Assembly: GCF_051014685.1 (NCBI RefSeq)
Contig: NW_027478877.1
Span: 310,001-374,000, forward strand
Direction: 5' to 3'
Length of the DNA stretch: 64,000 bases
From: Ptiloglossa arizonensis
Taxonomy: Eukaryota; Arthropoda; Insecta; Hymenoptera; Colletidae
This document shows, in pieces, positions 36,572 through 50,000 of the stretch. Made by a program: the position numbers and the translations under genes. The notes below the pieces were generated by a model that saw nothing but the letters and a program-made list of their open reading frames with translations, did no database searches and was not told the origin of the DNA. Positions within the stretch are counted from its first letter, which is position 1. Each line of letters opens with the position of its first letter.

Positions 36572-39500
36572 ATCAGAACTGCGATAATTTGGAGTTTCTC
36601 AAGCGTTTCTTACCTCAAAACTGCCATATCTCGCGAACGGATTGACCAATCCGCAAAGTTTCTGTTGCATCTGAAAGTAGAAACACGCCCCATTACAACG
36701 GTATGAGTAGTTTTCCCCTAGGCCGTTCTAGTTATTCGTTTCGAGCATCAGAACTGCGAAAATTGGGAGTTTCTCAAGCGTTTCTTACCTCAAAACTGCC
36801 ATATCTCGCGAACGGATTGACTAATCCGCAAAGTTTCTGTTGCATCTGAAAGTAGAAACTCGCCCCATTACAACGGTATGAGTAGTTTTCCCCTAGGCCG
36901 TTCTAGTTATTCGTTTCGAGCATCAGAACTGCGAAAATTGGGAGTTTCTCAGGCGTTTCTTACCTCAAAACTGCCATATCTCGCGAACGGATTGACCAAT
37001 CCGCAAAGTTTCTGTTGCATCTGAAAGTAGAAACTCGCCCCATTACAACGGTATGAGTAGCTTTCCCCTAGGCCGTTCTAGTTATTCGTTTCGAGCATCA
37101 GAACTGCGAAAATTGGGAGTTTCTCAAGCGTTTCTTACCTCAAAACTGCCATATCTCGCGAACGGATTGACCAATCCGCAAAGTTTCTGTTGCATCTGAA
37201 AGTAGAAACTCGCCCCATTACAACGGTATGAGTAGTTTTCCCCTAGGCCGTTCTAGTTATTCGTTTCGAGCATCAGAACTAAGAAAATTTGGAGTTTCTC
37301 AAGCGTTTCTTACCTCAAAACTGCCATATCTCGCGAACGGATAGACCAATCCGCAAAGTTTCTGTTGCATCTGAAAGTAGAAACACGCCCCATTACAAAG
37401 GTATGAGTAGTTCTCCGCTAGGCCGTTCTAGTTATTCGTTTCGAGCATCAGAACTGCGAAAATTGGGAGTTTCTCAAGCGTTTCTTACCTCAAAACTTCC
37501 ATATCTCGCGAACGGATTGACCAATCCGCAAAGTTTCTGTTGCATCTGAAAGTAGAAACTCGCCCCATTACAACGGTATGAGTAGTTTTCCCCTAGGCCG
37601 TTCTAGTTATTCGTTTCGAGCATCAGAACTAAGAAAATTTGGAGTTTCTCAAGCGTTTCTTACCTCAAAACTGCCATATCTCGCGAACGGATTGACCAAT
37701 CCGCAAAGTTTCTGTTGCATCTGAAAGTAGAAACTCGCCCCAATACAACGGTATGAGTAGTTTTCCCCTAGGCCGTTCTAGTTATTCGTTTCGAGCATCA
37801 GAACTGCGAAAATTGGGAGTTTCTCAAGCGTTTCTTACCTCAAAACTGCCATATCTCGCGAACGGATTGACCGATCCGCAAAGTTTCTGTTGCATCTGAA
37901 AGTAGAAACTCGCCCCATTACAACGGTATGAGTAGTTTTCCCCTAGGCCGTTCTAGTTATTCGTTTCGAGCGTCAGAACTGCGAAAATTGGGAGTTTCTC
38001 AAGCGTTTCTTACCTCAAAACTGCCATATCTCGCGAACGGATTGACCAATCCGCAAAGTTTCTGTTGCATCTGAAAGTAGAAACTCGCCCCATTACAACG
38101 GTATGAGTAGTTTTCCCCTAGGCCGTTCTAGTTATTCGTTTCGAGCATCAGAACTAAGAAAATTTGGAGTTTCTCAAGCGTTTCTTACCTCAAAACTGCC
38201 ATATCTCGCAAACGGATTGACCAATCCGCAAAGTTTCTGTTGCATCTGAAAGTAGAAACTCGCCCCATTACAAAGGTATGAGTAGTTTTCCCCTAGGCCG
38301 TTCTAGTTATTCGTTTCGAGCATCAGAACTGCGAAAATTTGGAGTTTCTCAAGCGTTTCTTACCTCAAAACTGCCATATCTCGTGAACGGATTGACCAAT
38401 CCGCAAAGTTTCTGTTGCATCTGAAAGTAGAAACTCGCCCCATTACAAAGGTATGAGTAGTTTTCCCCTAGGCCGTTCTAGTTATTCGTTTCGAGCATCA
38501 GAACTGCGAAAATTTGGAGTTTCTCAAGCGTTTCTTACCTCAAAACTGCCATATCTCGCGAACGGATTGACCAATCCGCAAAGTTTCTGTTGCATCTGAA
38601 AGTAGAAACACGCCCCATTACAACGGTATGAGTAGTTTTCCCCTAGGCCGTTCTAGTTATTCGTTTCGAGCATCAGAACTAAGAAAATTTGGAGTTTCTC
38701 AAGCGTTTCTTACCTCAAAACTGCCATATCTCGCGAACGGATTGACCAATCCGCAAAGTTTCTGTTGCATCTGAAAGTAGAAACTCGCCCCATTACAAAG
38801 GTATGAGTAGTCTTCCCCTAGGCCGTTCTAGTTATTCGTTTCGAGCATCAGAACTGCGAAAATTGGGAGTTTCTCAAGCGTTTCTTACCTCAAAACTGCC
38901 ATATCTCGCGAACGGATTGACCAATCCGCAAAGTTTCTGTTGCATCTGAAAGTAGAAACACGCCCCATTACAACGGTATGAGTAGTTTTCCCCTAGGCCG
39001 TTCTAGTTATTCGTTTCGAGCATCAGAACTGCGAAAATTGGGAGTTTCTCAAGCGTTCCTTACCTCAAAACTGCCATATCTCGCGAACGGATTGACCAAT
39101 CCGCAAAGTTTCTGTTGCATCTGAAAGTAGAAACTCGCCCCATTACAACGGTATGAGTAGTTTTCCCCTAGGCCGTTCTAGTTATTCGTTTCGAGCATCA
39201 GAACTACAAAGATTTGGAGTTTCTCAAGCGTTTCTTACCTCAAAACTGCCATATCTCGCGAACGGATTGACCAATCCGCAAAGTTTCTGTTGCATCTGAA
39301 AGTAGAAACTCGCCCCATTACAACGGTATGAGTAGTTTTCCCCTAGGCCGTTCTAGTTATTCGTTTCGAGCATCAGAACTGCGAAAATTGGGAGTTTCTC
39401 AAGCGTTTCTTACCTCAAAACTGCCATATCTCGCGAACGGATTGACCAATCCGCAAAGTTTCTGTTGCATCTGAAAGTAGAAACTCGACCCATTACAACG

Positions 39501-41121
39501 GTATGAGTAGTTTTCCCCTACGCCGTTCTAGTTATTCGTTTCGAGCATCAGAACTGCGAAAATTGGGAGTTTCTCAAGCGTTTCTTACCTCAAAACTGCT
39601 ATATCTCGCGAACGGATTGACCAATCCGCAAAGTTTCTGTTGCATCTGAAAGTAGAAACTCGCCCCATTACAACGGTATGAGTAGTTTTCCCCTAGGCCG
39701 TTCTAGTTATTCGTTTCGAGCATCAGAACTAAGAAAATTTGGAGTTTCTCAAGCGTTTCTTACCTCAAAACTGCCATATCTCTTGAACGGATTGACCAAT
39801 CCGCAAAGTTTCTGTTGCATCTGAAAGTAGAAACTCGCCCCATTACAAAGGTATGAGTAGTTTTCCCCTAGGCCGTTCTAGTTATTCGTTTCGAGCATCA
39901 GAACTGCGATAATTTGGAGTTTCTCAAGCGTTTCTTACCTCAAAACTGCCATATCTCGCGAACGGATTGACCAATCCGCAAAGTTTCTGTTGCATCTGAA
40001 AGTAGAAACACGCCCCATTACAACGGTATGAGTAGTTTTCCCCTAGGCCGTTCTAGTTATTCGTTTCGAGCATCAGAACTGCGAAAATTGGGAGTTTCTC
40101 AAGCGTTTCTTACCTCAAAACTGCCATATCTCGCGAACGGATTGACTAATCCGCAAAGTTTCTGTTGCATCTGAAAGTAGAAACTCGCCCCATTACAACG
40201 GTATGAGTAGTTTTCCCCTAGGCCGTTCTAGTTATTCGTTTCGAGCATCAGAACTGCGAAAATTGGGAGTTTCTCAAGCGTTTCTTACCTCAAAACTGCC
40301 ATATCTCGCGAACGGATTGACCAATCCGCAAAGTTTCTGTTGCATCTGAAAGTAGAAACTCGCCCCATTACAACGGTATGAGTAGTTTTCCCCTAGGCCG
40401 TTCTAGTTATTCGTTTCGAGCATCAGAACTGCGAAAATTGGGAGTTTCTCAAGCGTTTCTTACCTCAAAACTGCCATATCTCGCGAACGGATTGACCAAT
40501 CCGCAAAGTTTCTGTTGCATCTGAAAGTAGACACTCGCCCCATTACAACGGTATGAGTAGTTTTCCCCTAGGCCGTTCTAGTTATTCGTTTCGAGCATCA
40601 GAACTAAGAAAATTTGGAGTTTCTCAAGCGTTTCTTACCTCAAAACTGCCATATCTCGCGAACGGATAGACCAATCCGCAAAGTTTCTGTTGCATCTGAA
40701 AGTAGAAACACGCCCCATTACAAAGGTATGAGTAGTTCTCCGCTAGGCCGTTCTAGTTATTCGTTTCGAGCATCAGAACTGCGAAAATTGGGAGTTTCTC
40801 AAGCGTTTCTTACCTCAAAACTTCCATATCTCGCGAACGGATTGACCAATCCGCAAAGTTTCTGTTGCATCTGAAAGTAGAAACTCGCCCCATTACAACG
40901 GTATGAGTAGTTTTCCCCTAGGCCGTTCTAGTTATTCGTTTCGAGCATCAGAACTAAGAAAATTTGGAGTCTCTCAAGCGTTTCTTACCTCAAAACTGCC
41001 ATATCTCGCGAACGGATTGACCAATCCGCAAAGTTTCTGTTGCATCTGAAAGTAGAAACTCGCCCCAATACAACGGTATGAGTAGTTTTCCCCTAGGCCG
41101 TTCTAGTTATTCGTTTCGAGC
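36398..41121. repeat. Block D: transition zone with 19-monomer-spaced duplication
   Basis: Units m208-m215 (36398-37796) and m227-m234 (39722-41121) match in order. They run R with CTCTTGAACGG, Gt with GCGATAATTTGG, Gg with GACTAATCC, Gg, Gg, R with GGATAGACC followed by AGTTCTCCGCTAGG, Gg with CTTCC, and R with tail q. The spacing is 3,325 bp. Differences noticed: CAGGCG near 36950 and TAGCTTTCC near 37069 in copy 1; AGACACTCG near 40529 and GAGTCTCTC near 40970 in copy 2; one T lost in copy 1. Between the copies (37797-39721) lie units with K heads and a and d tails typical of block C, including the last K (39197) and last d tail (39372). Private single-base variants are frequent. Confidence 0.85.
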
Positions 41122-43046
41122 ATCAGAACTGCGAAAATTGGGAGTTTCTCAAGCGTTTCTTACCTCAAAACTGCCATATCTCGCGAACGGATTGACCAAT
41201 CCGCAAAGTTTCTGTTGCATCTGAAAGTAGAAACTCGCCCCATTACAACGGTACGAGTAGTTTTCCCCTAGGCCGTTCTAGTTATTCGTTTCGAGCATCA
41301 GAACTAAGAAAATTTGGAGTTTCTCAAGCGTTTGTTACCTCAAAACTGCCATATCTCGCGAACGGATTGAACAATCCGCAAAGTTTCTGTTGCATCTGAA
41401 AGTAGAAACTCGCCCCATTACAAAGGTATGAGTAGTTTTCCCCTAGGCCGTTCTAGTTATTCGTTTCGAGCATCAGAACTGCGAAAATTTGGAGTTTCTC
41501 AAGCGTTTCTTACCTCAAAACTGCCATATCTCGCGAACGGATTGACCAATCCGCAAAGTTTCGGTTGCATCTGAAAGTAGAAACACGCCCCATTACAACG
41601 GTATGAGTAGTTTTCCCCTAGGCCGTTCTAGTTATTCGTTTCGAGCATCAGAACTGCGAAAATTGGGAGTTTCTCAAGCGTTCCTTACCTCAAAACTGCC
41701 ATATCTCGCGAACGGATTGACCAATCCGCAAAGTTTCTGTTGCATCTGAAAGTAGAAACTCGCCCCATTACAACGGTATGAGTAGTTTTCCCCTAGGCCG
41801 TTCTAGTTATTCGTTTCGAGCATCAGAACTGCGAAAATTGGGAGTTTCTCAAGCGTTTCTTACCTCAAAACTGCCATATCTCGCGAACGGATTGACCAAT
41901 CCGCAAAGTTTCTGTTGCATCTGAAAGTAGAAACTCGCCCCATTACAACGGTATGAGTAGTTTTCCCCTAGGCCGTTCTAGTTATTCGTTTCGAGCATCA
42001 GAACTAAGAAAATTTGGAGTTTCTCAAGCGTTTCTTACCTCAAAACTGCCATATCTCGCGAACGGATTGACAAATCCGCAAAATTTCTCTTGCATCTGGA
42101 AGTAGAAACTCGCCCCATTACAACGGTATGAGTAGTTTTCCCCTAGGCCGTTCTAGTTATTCGTTTCGAGCATCAGAACTACGAAGATTTGGAGTTTCTC
42201 AAGCGTTTCTTACCTCAAAACTGCCATATCTCGCGAACGGATTGACCAATCCGCAAAGTTTCTGTTGCATCTGAAAGTAGAAACTCGCCCCATTACAACG
42301 GTATGAGTAGTTTTACCCTAGGCCGTTATAGTTATTCGTTTCGAGCATCAGAACTGCGAAAATTTGGAGTTTCTCAAGCGTTTCTTACCTCAAAACTGCC
42401 ATATCTCGCGAACGGATTGACCAATCCGCAAAGTTTCTGTTGCATCTGAAAGTAGAAACTCGCCCCATTACAACGGTACGAGTAGTTTTCCCCTAGGCCG
42501 TTCTAGTTATTCGTTTCGAGCATCAGAACTGCGAAAATTGGGAGTTTCTCAAGCGTTCCTTACCTCAAAACTGCCATATCTCGCGAACGGATTGACCAAT
42601 CCGCAAAGTTTCTGTTGCATCTGAAAGTAGAAACTCGCCCCATTACAACGGTATGAGTAGTTTTCCCCTAGGCCGTTCTAGTTATTCGTTTCGAGCATCA
42701 GAACTGCGAAAATTGGGAGTTTCTCAAGCGTTTCTTACCTCAAAACTGCCATATCTCGCGAACGGATTGACCAATCCGCAAAGTTTCTGTTGCATCTGAA
42801 AGTAGAAACTCGCCCCATTACAACGGTATGAGTAGTTTTCCCCTAGGCCGTTCTAGTTATTCGTTTCGAGCATCAGAACTAAGAAAATTTGGAGTTTCTC
42901 AAGCGTTTCTTACCTCAAAACTGCCATATCTCGCGAACGGATTGACCAATCCGCAAAATTTCTCTTGCATCTGGAAGTAGAAACTCGCCCCATTACAACG
43001 GTATGAGTAGTTTTCCCCTAGGCCGTTCTAGTTATTCGTTTCGAGC

Positions 43047-43220
43047 ATCAGAACTACGAAGATTTGGAGATTCTCAAGCGTTTCTTACCTCAAAACTGCC
43101 ATATCTCGCGAACGGATTGACCAATCCGCAAAGTTTCTGTTGCATCTGAAAGTAGAAACTCGCCCCAATACAACGGTATGAGTAGTTTTCCCTAGGCCGT
43201 TCTAGTTATTCGTTTCGAGC
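43047..43220. repeat. 174-bp Q monomer, one C lost
   Basis: TTTTCCCCTAGG is TTTTCCCTAGG at about 43186-43197. The unit also has GAGATTCTC for GAGTTTCTC and tail q, which it shares with the Q unit at 44965. Confidence 0.95.
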
Positions 43221-43395
43221 ATCAGAACTGCGAAAATTGGGAGTTTCTCAAGCGTTTCTTACCTCAAAACTTCCATATCTCGCGAACGGATTGACCAATC
43301 CGCAAAGTTTCTGTTGCATCTGAAAGTAGAAACTCGCCCCATTACAACGGTACGAGTAGTTTTCCCCTAGGCCGTTCTAGTTATTCGTTTCGAGC

Positions 43396-44089
43396 ATCAG
43401 AACTGCGAAAATTGGAGTTTCTCAAGCGTTTCTTACCTCAAAACTTCCATATCTCGCGAACGATTGACCAATCCGCAAAGTTTCTGTTGCATCTGAAAGT
43501 AGAAACTCGCCCCATTACAACGGTACGAGTAGTTTTCCCCTAGGCCGTTCTAGTTATTCGTTTCGAGCATCAGAACTAAGAAAATTTGGAGTTTCTCAAG
43601 CGTTTCTTACCTCAAAACTGCCATATCTCGCGAACGGATTGACCAATCCGCAAAGTTTCTGTTGCATCTGAAAGCAGAAACTCGCCCCAATACAACGGTA
43701 TGAGTAGTTTTCCCCTAGGCCGTTCTAGTTATTCGTTTCGAGCATCAGAACTGCGAAAATTGGAGTTTCTCAAGCGTTTCTTACCTCAAAACTGCATATC
43801 TCGCGAACGGATTGACCAATCCGCAAAGTTTCTGTTGCATCTGAAAGTAGAAACTCGCCCCATTACAACGGTACGAGTAGTTTTCCCCTAGGCCGTTCTA
43901 GTTATTCGTTTCGAGCATCAGAACTAAGAAAATTTGGATTCTCAAGCGTTTGTTACCTCAAAACTGCCATATCTCGCGAACGGATTGACCAATCCGCAAA
44001 GTTTCTGTTGCATCTGAAAGTAGAAACTCGCCCCATTACAAAGGTATGAGTAGTTTTCCCCTAGGCCGTTCTAGTTATTCGTTTCGAGC
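43396..44089. repeat. Cluster of short monomers (173, 175, 173, 173 bp)
   Basis: Unit 43396-43568 has lost a G of TTGGGAG and a G of CGGATTG. Unit 43569-43743 is full length with AAGCAG for AAGTAG. Unit 43744-43916 has lost a G of TTGGGAG and a C of GCCATATC. Unit 43917-44089 has GGATTCTC for GGAGTTTCTC, a loss of two bases. Six lost bases in about 700 bases is far above the rest of the window. Nearly all losses shorten runs of identical bases, which also fits uncorrected consensus errors. Confidence 0.92.
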
Positions 44090-47000
44090 ATCAGAACTGC
44101 GAAAATTGGGAGTTTCTCAAGCGTTTCTTACCTCAAAACTGCCATATCTCGCGAACGGATTGACCAATCCGCAAAGTTTCTGTTGCATCTGAAAGTAGAA
44201 ACTCGCCCCATTACAACGGTATGAGTAGTTTTCCCCTAGGCCGTTCTAGTTATTCGTTTCGAGCATCAGAACTAAGAAAATTTGGAGTTTCTCAAGCGTT
44301 TCTTACCTCAAAACTGCCATATCTCGCGAACGGATTGACCAATCCGCAAAATTTCTCTTGCATCTGGAAGTAGAAACTCGCCCCATTACAACGGTATGAG
44401 TAGTTTTCCCCTAGGCCGTTCTAGTTATTCGTTTCGAGCATCAGAACTGCGAAAATTGGGAGTTTCTCAAGCGTTCCTTACCTCAAAACTGCCATATCTC
44501 GCGAACGGATTGACCAATCCGCAAAGTTTCTGTTGCATCTGAAAGTAGAAACTCGCCCCATTACAACGGTATGAGTAGTTTTCCCCTAGGCCGTTCTAGT
44601 TATTCGTTTCGAGCATCAGAACTGCGAAAATTGGGAGTTTCTCAAGCGTTTCTTACCTCAAAACTGCCATATCTCGCGAACGGATTGACCAATCCGCAAA
44701 GTTTCTGTTGCATCTGAAAGTAGAAACTCGCCCCATTACAACGGTATGAGTAGTTTTCCCCTAGGCCGTTCTAGTTATTCGTTTCGAGCATCAGAACTAA
44801 GAAAATTTGGAGTTTCTCAAGCGTTTCTTACTTCAAAACTGCCATATCTCGCGAACGGATTGACCAATCCGCAAAATTTCTCTTGCATCTGGAAGTAGAA
44901 ACTCGCCCCATTACAACGGTATGAGTAGTTTTCCCCTAGGCCGTTCTAGTTATTCGTTTCGAGCATCAGAACTACGAAGATTTGGAGATTCTCAAGCGTT
45001 TCTTACCTCAAAACTGCCATATCTCGCGAACGGATTGACCAATCCGCAAAGTTTCTGTTGCATCTGAAAGTAGAAACTCGCCCCAATACAACGGTATGAG
45101 TAGTTTTGCCCTAGGCCGTTCTAGTTATTCGTTTCGAGCATCAGAACTGCGAAAATTGGGAGTTTCTCAAGCGTTTCTTACCTCAAAACTGCCATATCTC
45201 GCGAACGGATTGACCAATCCGCAAAGTTTCTGTTGCATCTGAAAGTAGAAACTCGCCCCATTACAACGGTATGAGTAGTTTTCCCCTAGGCCGTTCTAGT
45301 TATTCGTTTCGAGCATCAGAACTAAGAAAATTTGGAGTTTCTCAAGCGTTTCTTACCTCAAAACTGCCATATCTCGCGAACGGATTGACCAATCCGCAAA
45401 ATTTCTCTTGCATCTGGAAGTAGAAACTCGCCCCATTACAACGGTATGAGTAGTTTTCCCCTAGGCCGTTCTAGTTATTCGTTTCGAGCATCAGAACTAC
45501 GAAGATTTGGAGTTTCTCAAGCGTTTCTTACCTCAAAACTGCCATATCTCGCGAACGGATTGACCAATCCGCAAAGTTTCTGTTGCATCTGAAAGTAGAA
45601 ACTCGCCCCAATACAACGGTATGAGTAGTTTTCCCCTAGGCCGTTCTAGTTATTCGTTTCGAGCATCAGAAATGCGAAAATTGGGAGTTTCTCAAGCGTT
45701 TCTTACCTCAAAACTGCCATATCTCGCGAACGGATTGACCAATCCGCAAAGTTTCTGTTGCATCTGAAAGTAGAAACTCGCCCCATTACAACGGTACGAG
45801 TAGTTTTCCCCTGGGCCGTTCTAGTTATTCGTTTCGAGCATCAGAACTAAGAAAATTTGGAGTTTCTCAAGCGTTTGTTACCTCAAAACTGCCATATCTC
45901 GCGAACGGATTGACCAATCCGCAAAGTTTCTGTTGCATCTGAAAGTAGAAACTCGCCCCATTACAAAGGTATGAGTAGTTTTCCCCTAGGCCGTTCTAGT
46001 TATTCGTTTCGAGCATCAGAACTGCGAAAATTTGGAGTTTCTCAAGCGTTTCTTACCTCAAAACTGCCATATCTCGCGAACGGATTGACCAATCCGCAAA
46101 GTTTCGGTTGCATCTGAAAGTAGAAACACGCCCCATTACAACGGTATGAGTAGTTTTCCCCTAGGCCGTTCTAGTTATTCGTTTCGAGCATCAGAACTGC
46201 GAAAATTTGGAGTTTCTCAAGCGTTTCTAACCTCAAAACTGCCATATCTCGCGAACGGATTGACCAATCCGCAAAGTTTCTGTTGCATCTGAAAGTAGAA
46301 ACACGCCCCATTACAACGGTATGAGTAGTTTTCCCCTAGACCGTTCTAGTTATTCGTTTCGAGCATCAGAACTAAGAAAATTTGGAGTTTCTCAAGCGTT
46401 TCTTACCTCAAAACTGCCATATCTCGCGAACGGATTGACAAATCCGCAAAGTTTCTGTTGCATCTGAAAGTAGAAACTCGCCCCATTACAACGGTACGAG
46501 TAGTTTTCCCCTAGGCCGTTCTAGTTATTCGTTTCGAGCATCAGAACTGCGAAAATTGGGAGTTTCTCAAACGTTCCTTACCTCAAAACTGCCATATCTC
46601 GCGAACGGATTGACCAATCCGCAAAGTTTCTGTTGCATCTGAAAGTAGAAACTCGCCCCATTACAACGGTATGAGTAGTTTTCCCCTAGGCCGTTCTAGT
46701 TATTCGTTTCGAGCATCAGAACTGCGAAAATTGGGAGTTTCTCAAGCGTTTCTTACCTCAAAACTGCCATATCTCGCGAACGGATTGACCAATCAGCAAA
46801 GTTTCTGTTGCATCTGAAAGTAGAAACTCGCCCCAATACAACGGTATGAGTAGTTTTCCCCTAGGCCGTTCTAGTTATTCGTTTCGAGCATCAGAACTGC
46901 GAAAATTGGGAGTTTCTCAAGCGTTTCTTACCTCAAAACTGCCATATCTCGCGAACGGATTGACCAATCCGCAAAGTTTCTGTTGCATCTGAAAGTAGAA

Positions 47001-50000
47001 ACTCGCCCCATTACAACGGTATGAGTAGTTTTCCCCTAGGCCGTTCTAGTTATTCGTTTCGAGCATCAGAACTGCGAAAATTTGGAGTTTCTCAAGCGTT
47101 TCTTACCTCAAAACTGCCATATCTCGCGAACGGATTGACCAATCCGCAAAGTTTCTGTTGCATCTGAAAGTAGAAACTCGCCCCAATACAACGGTATGAG
47201 TAGTTTTCCCCTAGGCCGTTCTAGTTATTCTTTTCGAGCATCAGAACTGCGAAAATTGGGAGTTTCTCAAGCGTTTCTTACCTCAAAACTGCCATATCTC
47301 GCGAACGGATTGACCAATCCGCAAAGTTTCTGTTGCATCTGAAAGTAGAAACTCGCCCCATTACAACGGTACGAGTAGTTTTCCCCTAGGCCGTTCTAGT
47401 TATTCGTTTCGAGCATCAGAACTGCGAAAATTGGGAGTTTCTCAAGCGTTCCTTACCTCAAAACTGCCATATCTCGCGAACGGATTGACCAATCCGCAAA
47501 GTTTCTGTTGCATCTGAAAGTAGAAACTCGCCCCATTACAACGGTATGAGTAGTTTTCCCCTAGGCCGTTCTAGTTATTCGTTTCGAGCATCAGAACTGC
47601 GAAAATTGGGAGTTTCTCAAGCGTTTCTTACCTCAAAACTGCCATATCTCGCGAACGGATTGACCAATCCGCAAAGTTTCTGTTGCATCTGAAAGTAGAA
47701 GCTCGCCCCAATACAACGGTATGAGTAGTTTTCCCCTAGGCCGTTCTAGTTATTCGTTTCGAGCATCAGAACTGCGAAAATTGGGAGTTTCTCAAGCGTT
47801 TCTTACCTCAAAACTGCCATATCTCGCGAACGGATTGACCAATCCGCAAAGTTTCTGTTGCATCTGAAAGTAGAAACTCGCCCCATTACAACGGTATGAG
47901 TAGTTTTCCCCTAGGCCGTTCTAGTTATTCGTTTCGAGCATCAGAACTGCGAAAATTGGGAGTTTCTCAAGCGTTTCTTACCTCAAAACTGCCATATCTC
48001 GCGAACGGATTGACCAATCCGCAAAGTTTCTGTTGCATCTGAAAGTAGAAACTCGCCCCATTACAACGGTATGAGTAGTTTTCCCCTAGGCCGTTCTAGT
48101 TATTCGTTTCGAGCATCAGAACTGCGAAAATTTGGAGTTTCTCAAGCGTTTCTTACCTCAAAACTGCCATATCTCGCGAACGGATTGACCAATCCGCAAA
48201 GTTTCTGTTGCATCTGAAAGTAGAAACTCGCCCCATTACAACGGTACGAGTAGTTTTCCCCTAGGCCGTTCTAGTTATTCGTTTCGAGCATCAGAACTGC
48301 GAAAATTGGGAGTTTCTCAAGCGTTCCTTACCTCAAAACTGCCATATCTCGCGAACGGATTGACCAATCCGCAAAGTTTCTGTTGCATCTGAAAGTAGAA
48401 ACTCGCCCCATTACAACGGTATGAGTAGTTTTCCCCTAGGCCGTTCTAGTTATTCGTTTCGAGCATCAGAACTGCGAAAATTGGGAGTTTCTCAAGCGTT
48501 TCTTACCTCAAAACTGCCATATCTCGCGAACGGATTGACCAATCCGCAAAGTTTCTGTTGCATCTGAAAGTAGAAACTCGCCCCATTACAACGGTATGAG
48601 TAGTTTTCCCCTAGGCCGTTCTAGTTATTCGTTTCGAGCATCAGAACTAAGAAAAGTTGGAGTTTCTCAAGCGTTTCTTACCTCAAAACTGCCATATCTC
48701 GCGAACGGATTGACCAATCCGCAAAATTTCTCTTGCATCTGGAAGTAGAAACTCGCCCCATTACAACGGTATGAATAGTTTTCCCCTAGGCCGTTCTAGT
48801 TATTCGTTTCGAGCATCAGAACTACGAAGATTTGGAGTTTCTCAAGCGTTTCTTACCTCAAAACTGCCATATCTCGCGAACGGATTGACCAATCCGCAAA
48901 GTTTCTGTTGCATCTGAAAGTAGATACTCGCCCCAATACAACGGTATGAGTAGTTTTCCCCTAGGCCGTTCTAGTTATTCGTTTCGAGCATCAGAACTGC
49001 GAAAATTGGAAGTTTCTCAAGCGTTTCTTACCTCAAAACTGCCATATCTCGCGAACGGATTGCCCAATCCGCAAAGTTTCTGTTGCATCTGAAAGTAGAA
49101 ACTCGCCCCATTACAACGGTATGAGTAGTTTTCCCCTAGGCCGTTCTAGTTATTCGTTTCGAGCATCAGAACTACGAAGATTTGGAGTTTCTCAAGCGTT
49201 TCTTACCTCAAAACTGCCATATCTCGCGAACGGATTGACCAATCCGCAAAGTTTCTGTTGCATCTGAAAGTAGAAACTCGCCCCATTACAACGGTATGAG
49301 TAGTTTTCCCCTAGGCCGTTCTAGTTATTCGTTTCGAGCATCAGAACTGCGAAAATTTGGAGTTTCTCAAGCGTTTCTTACCTCAAAACTGCCATATCTC
49401 GCGAACGGATTGACCAATCCGCAAAGTTTCTGTTGCATCTGAAAGTAGAAACTCGCCCCAATACAACGGTATGAGTAGTTTTCCCCTAGGCCGTTCTAGT
49501 TATTCGTTTCGAGCATCAGAACTGCGAAAATTGGGAGATTCTCAAGCGTTTCTTACCTCAAAACTGCCATATCTCGCGAACGGATTGACCAATCCGCAAA
49601 GTTTCTGTTGCATCTGAAAGTAGAAACTCGCCCCATTACAACGGTATGAGTAGTTTTCCCCTAGGCCGTTCTAGTTATTCGTTTCGAGCATCAGAACTAA
49701 GAAAATTTGGAGTTTCTCAAGCGTTTCTTACCTCAAAACTGCCATATCTCGCGAACGGATTGACCAATCCGCAAAATTTCTCTTGCATCTGGAAGTAGAA
49801 ACTCGCCCCATTACAACGGTATGAGTAGTTTTCCCCTAGGCCGTTCTAGTTATTCGTTTCGAGCATCAGAACTACGAAGATTTGGAGTTTCTCAAGCGTT
49901 TCTTACCTCAAAACTGCCATATCTCGCGAACGGATTGACCAATCCGCAAAGTTTCTGTTGCATCTGAAAGTAGAAACTCGCCCCAATACAACGGTATGAG

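Noticed and set aside
37289..37549. 86-codon open frame starting with TTG
   Set aside because: The usual in-frame TGA in GGATTGACC is removed here by the variant GGATAGACC. Nothing else distinguishes the sequence from neighbouring monomers.
40614..40874. 86-codon open frame with the same translation as the one at 37289
   Set aside because: Its conservation reflects the 3,325-bp-spaced duplication of satellite DNA, with the same GGATAGACC variant, not selection on a protein.
43700..43891. 63-codon open frame
   Set aside because: It exists only because two single-base losses in the unit at 43744 change the frame; no start context or homology supports it.
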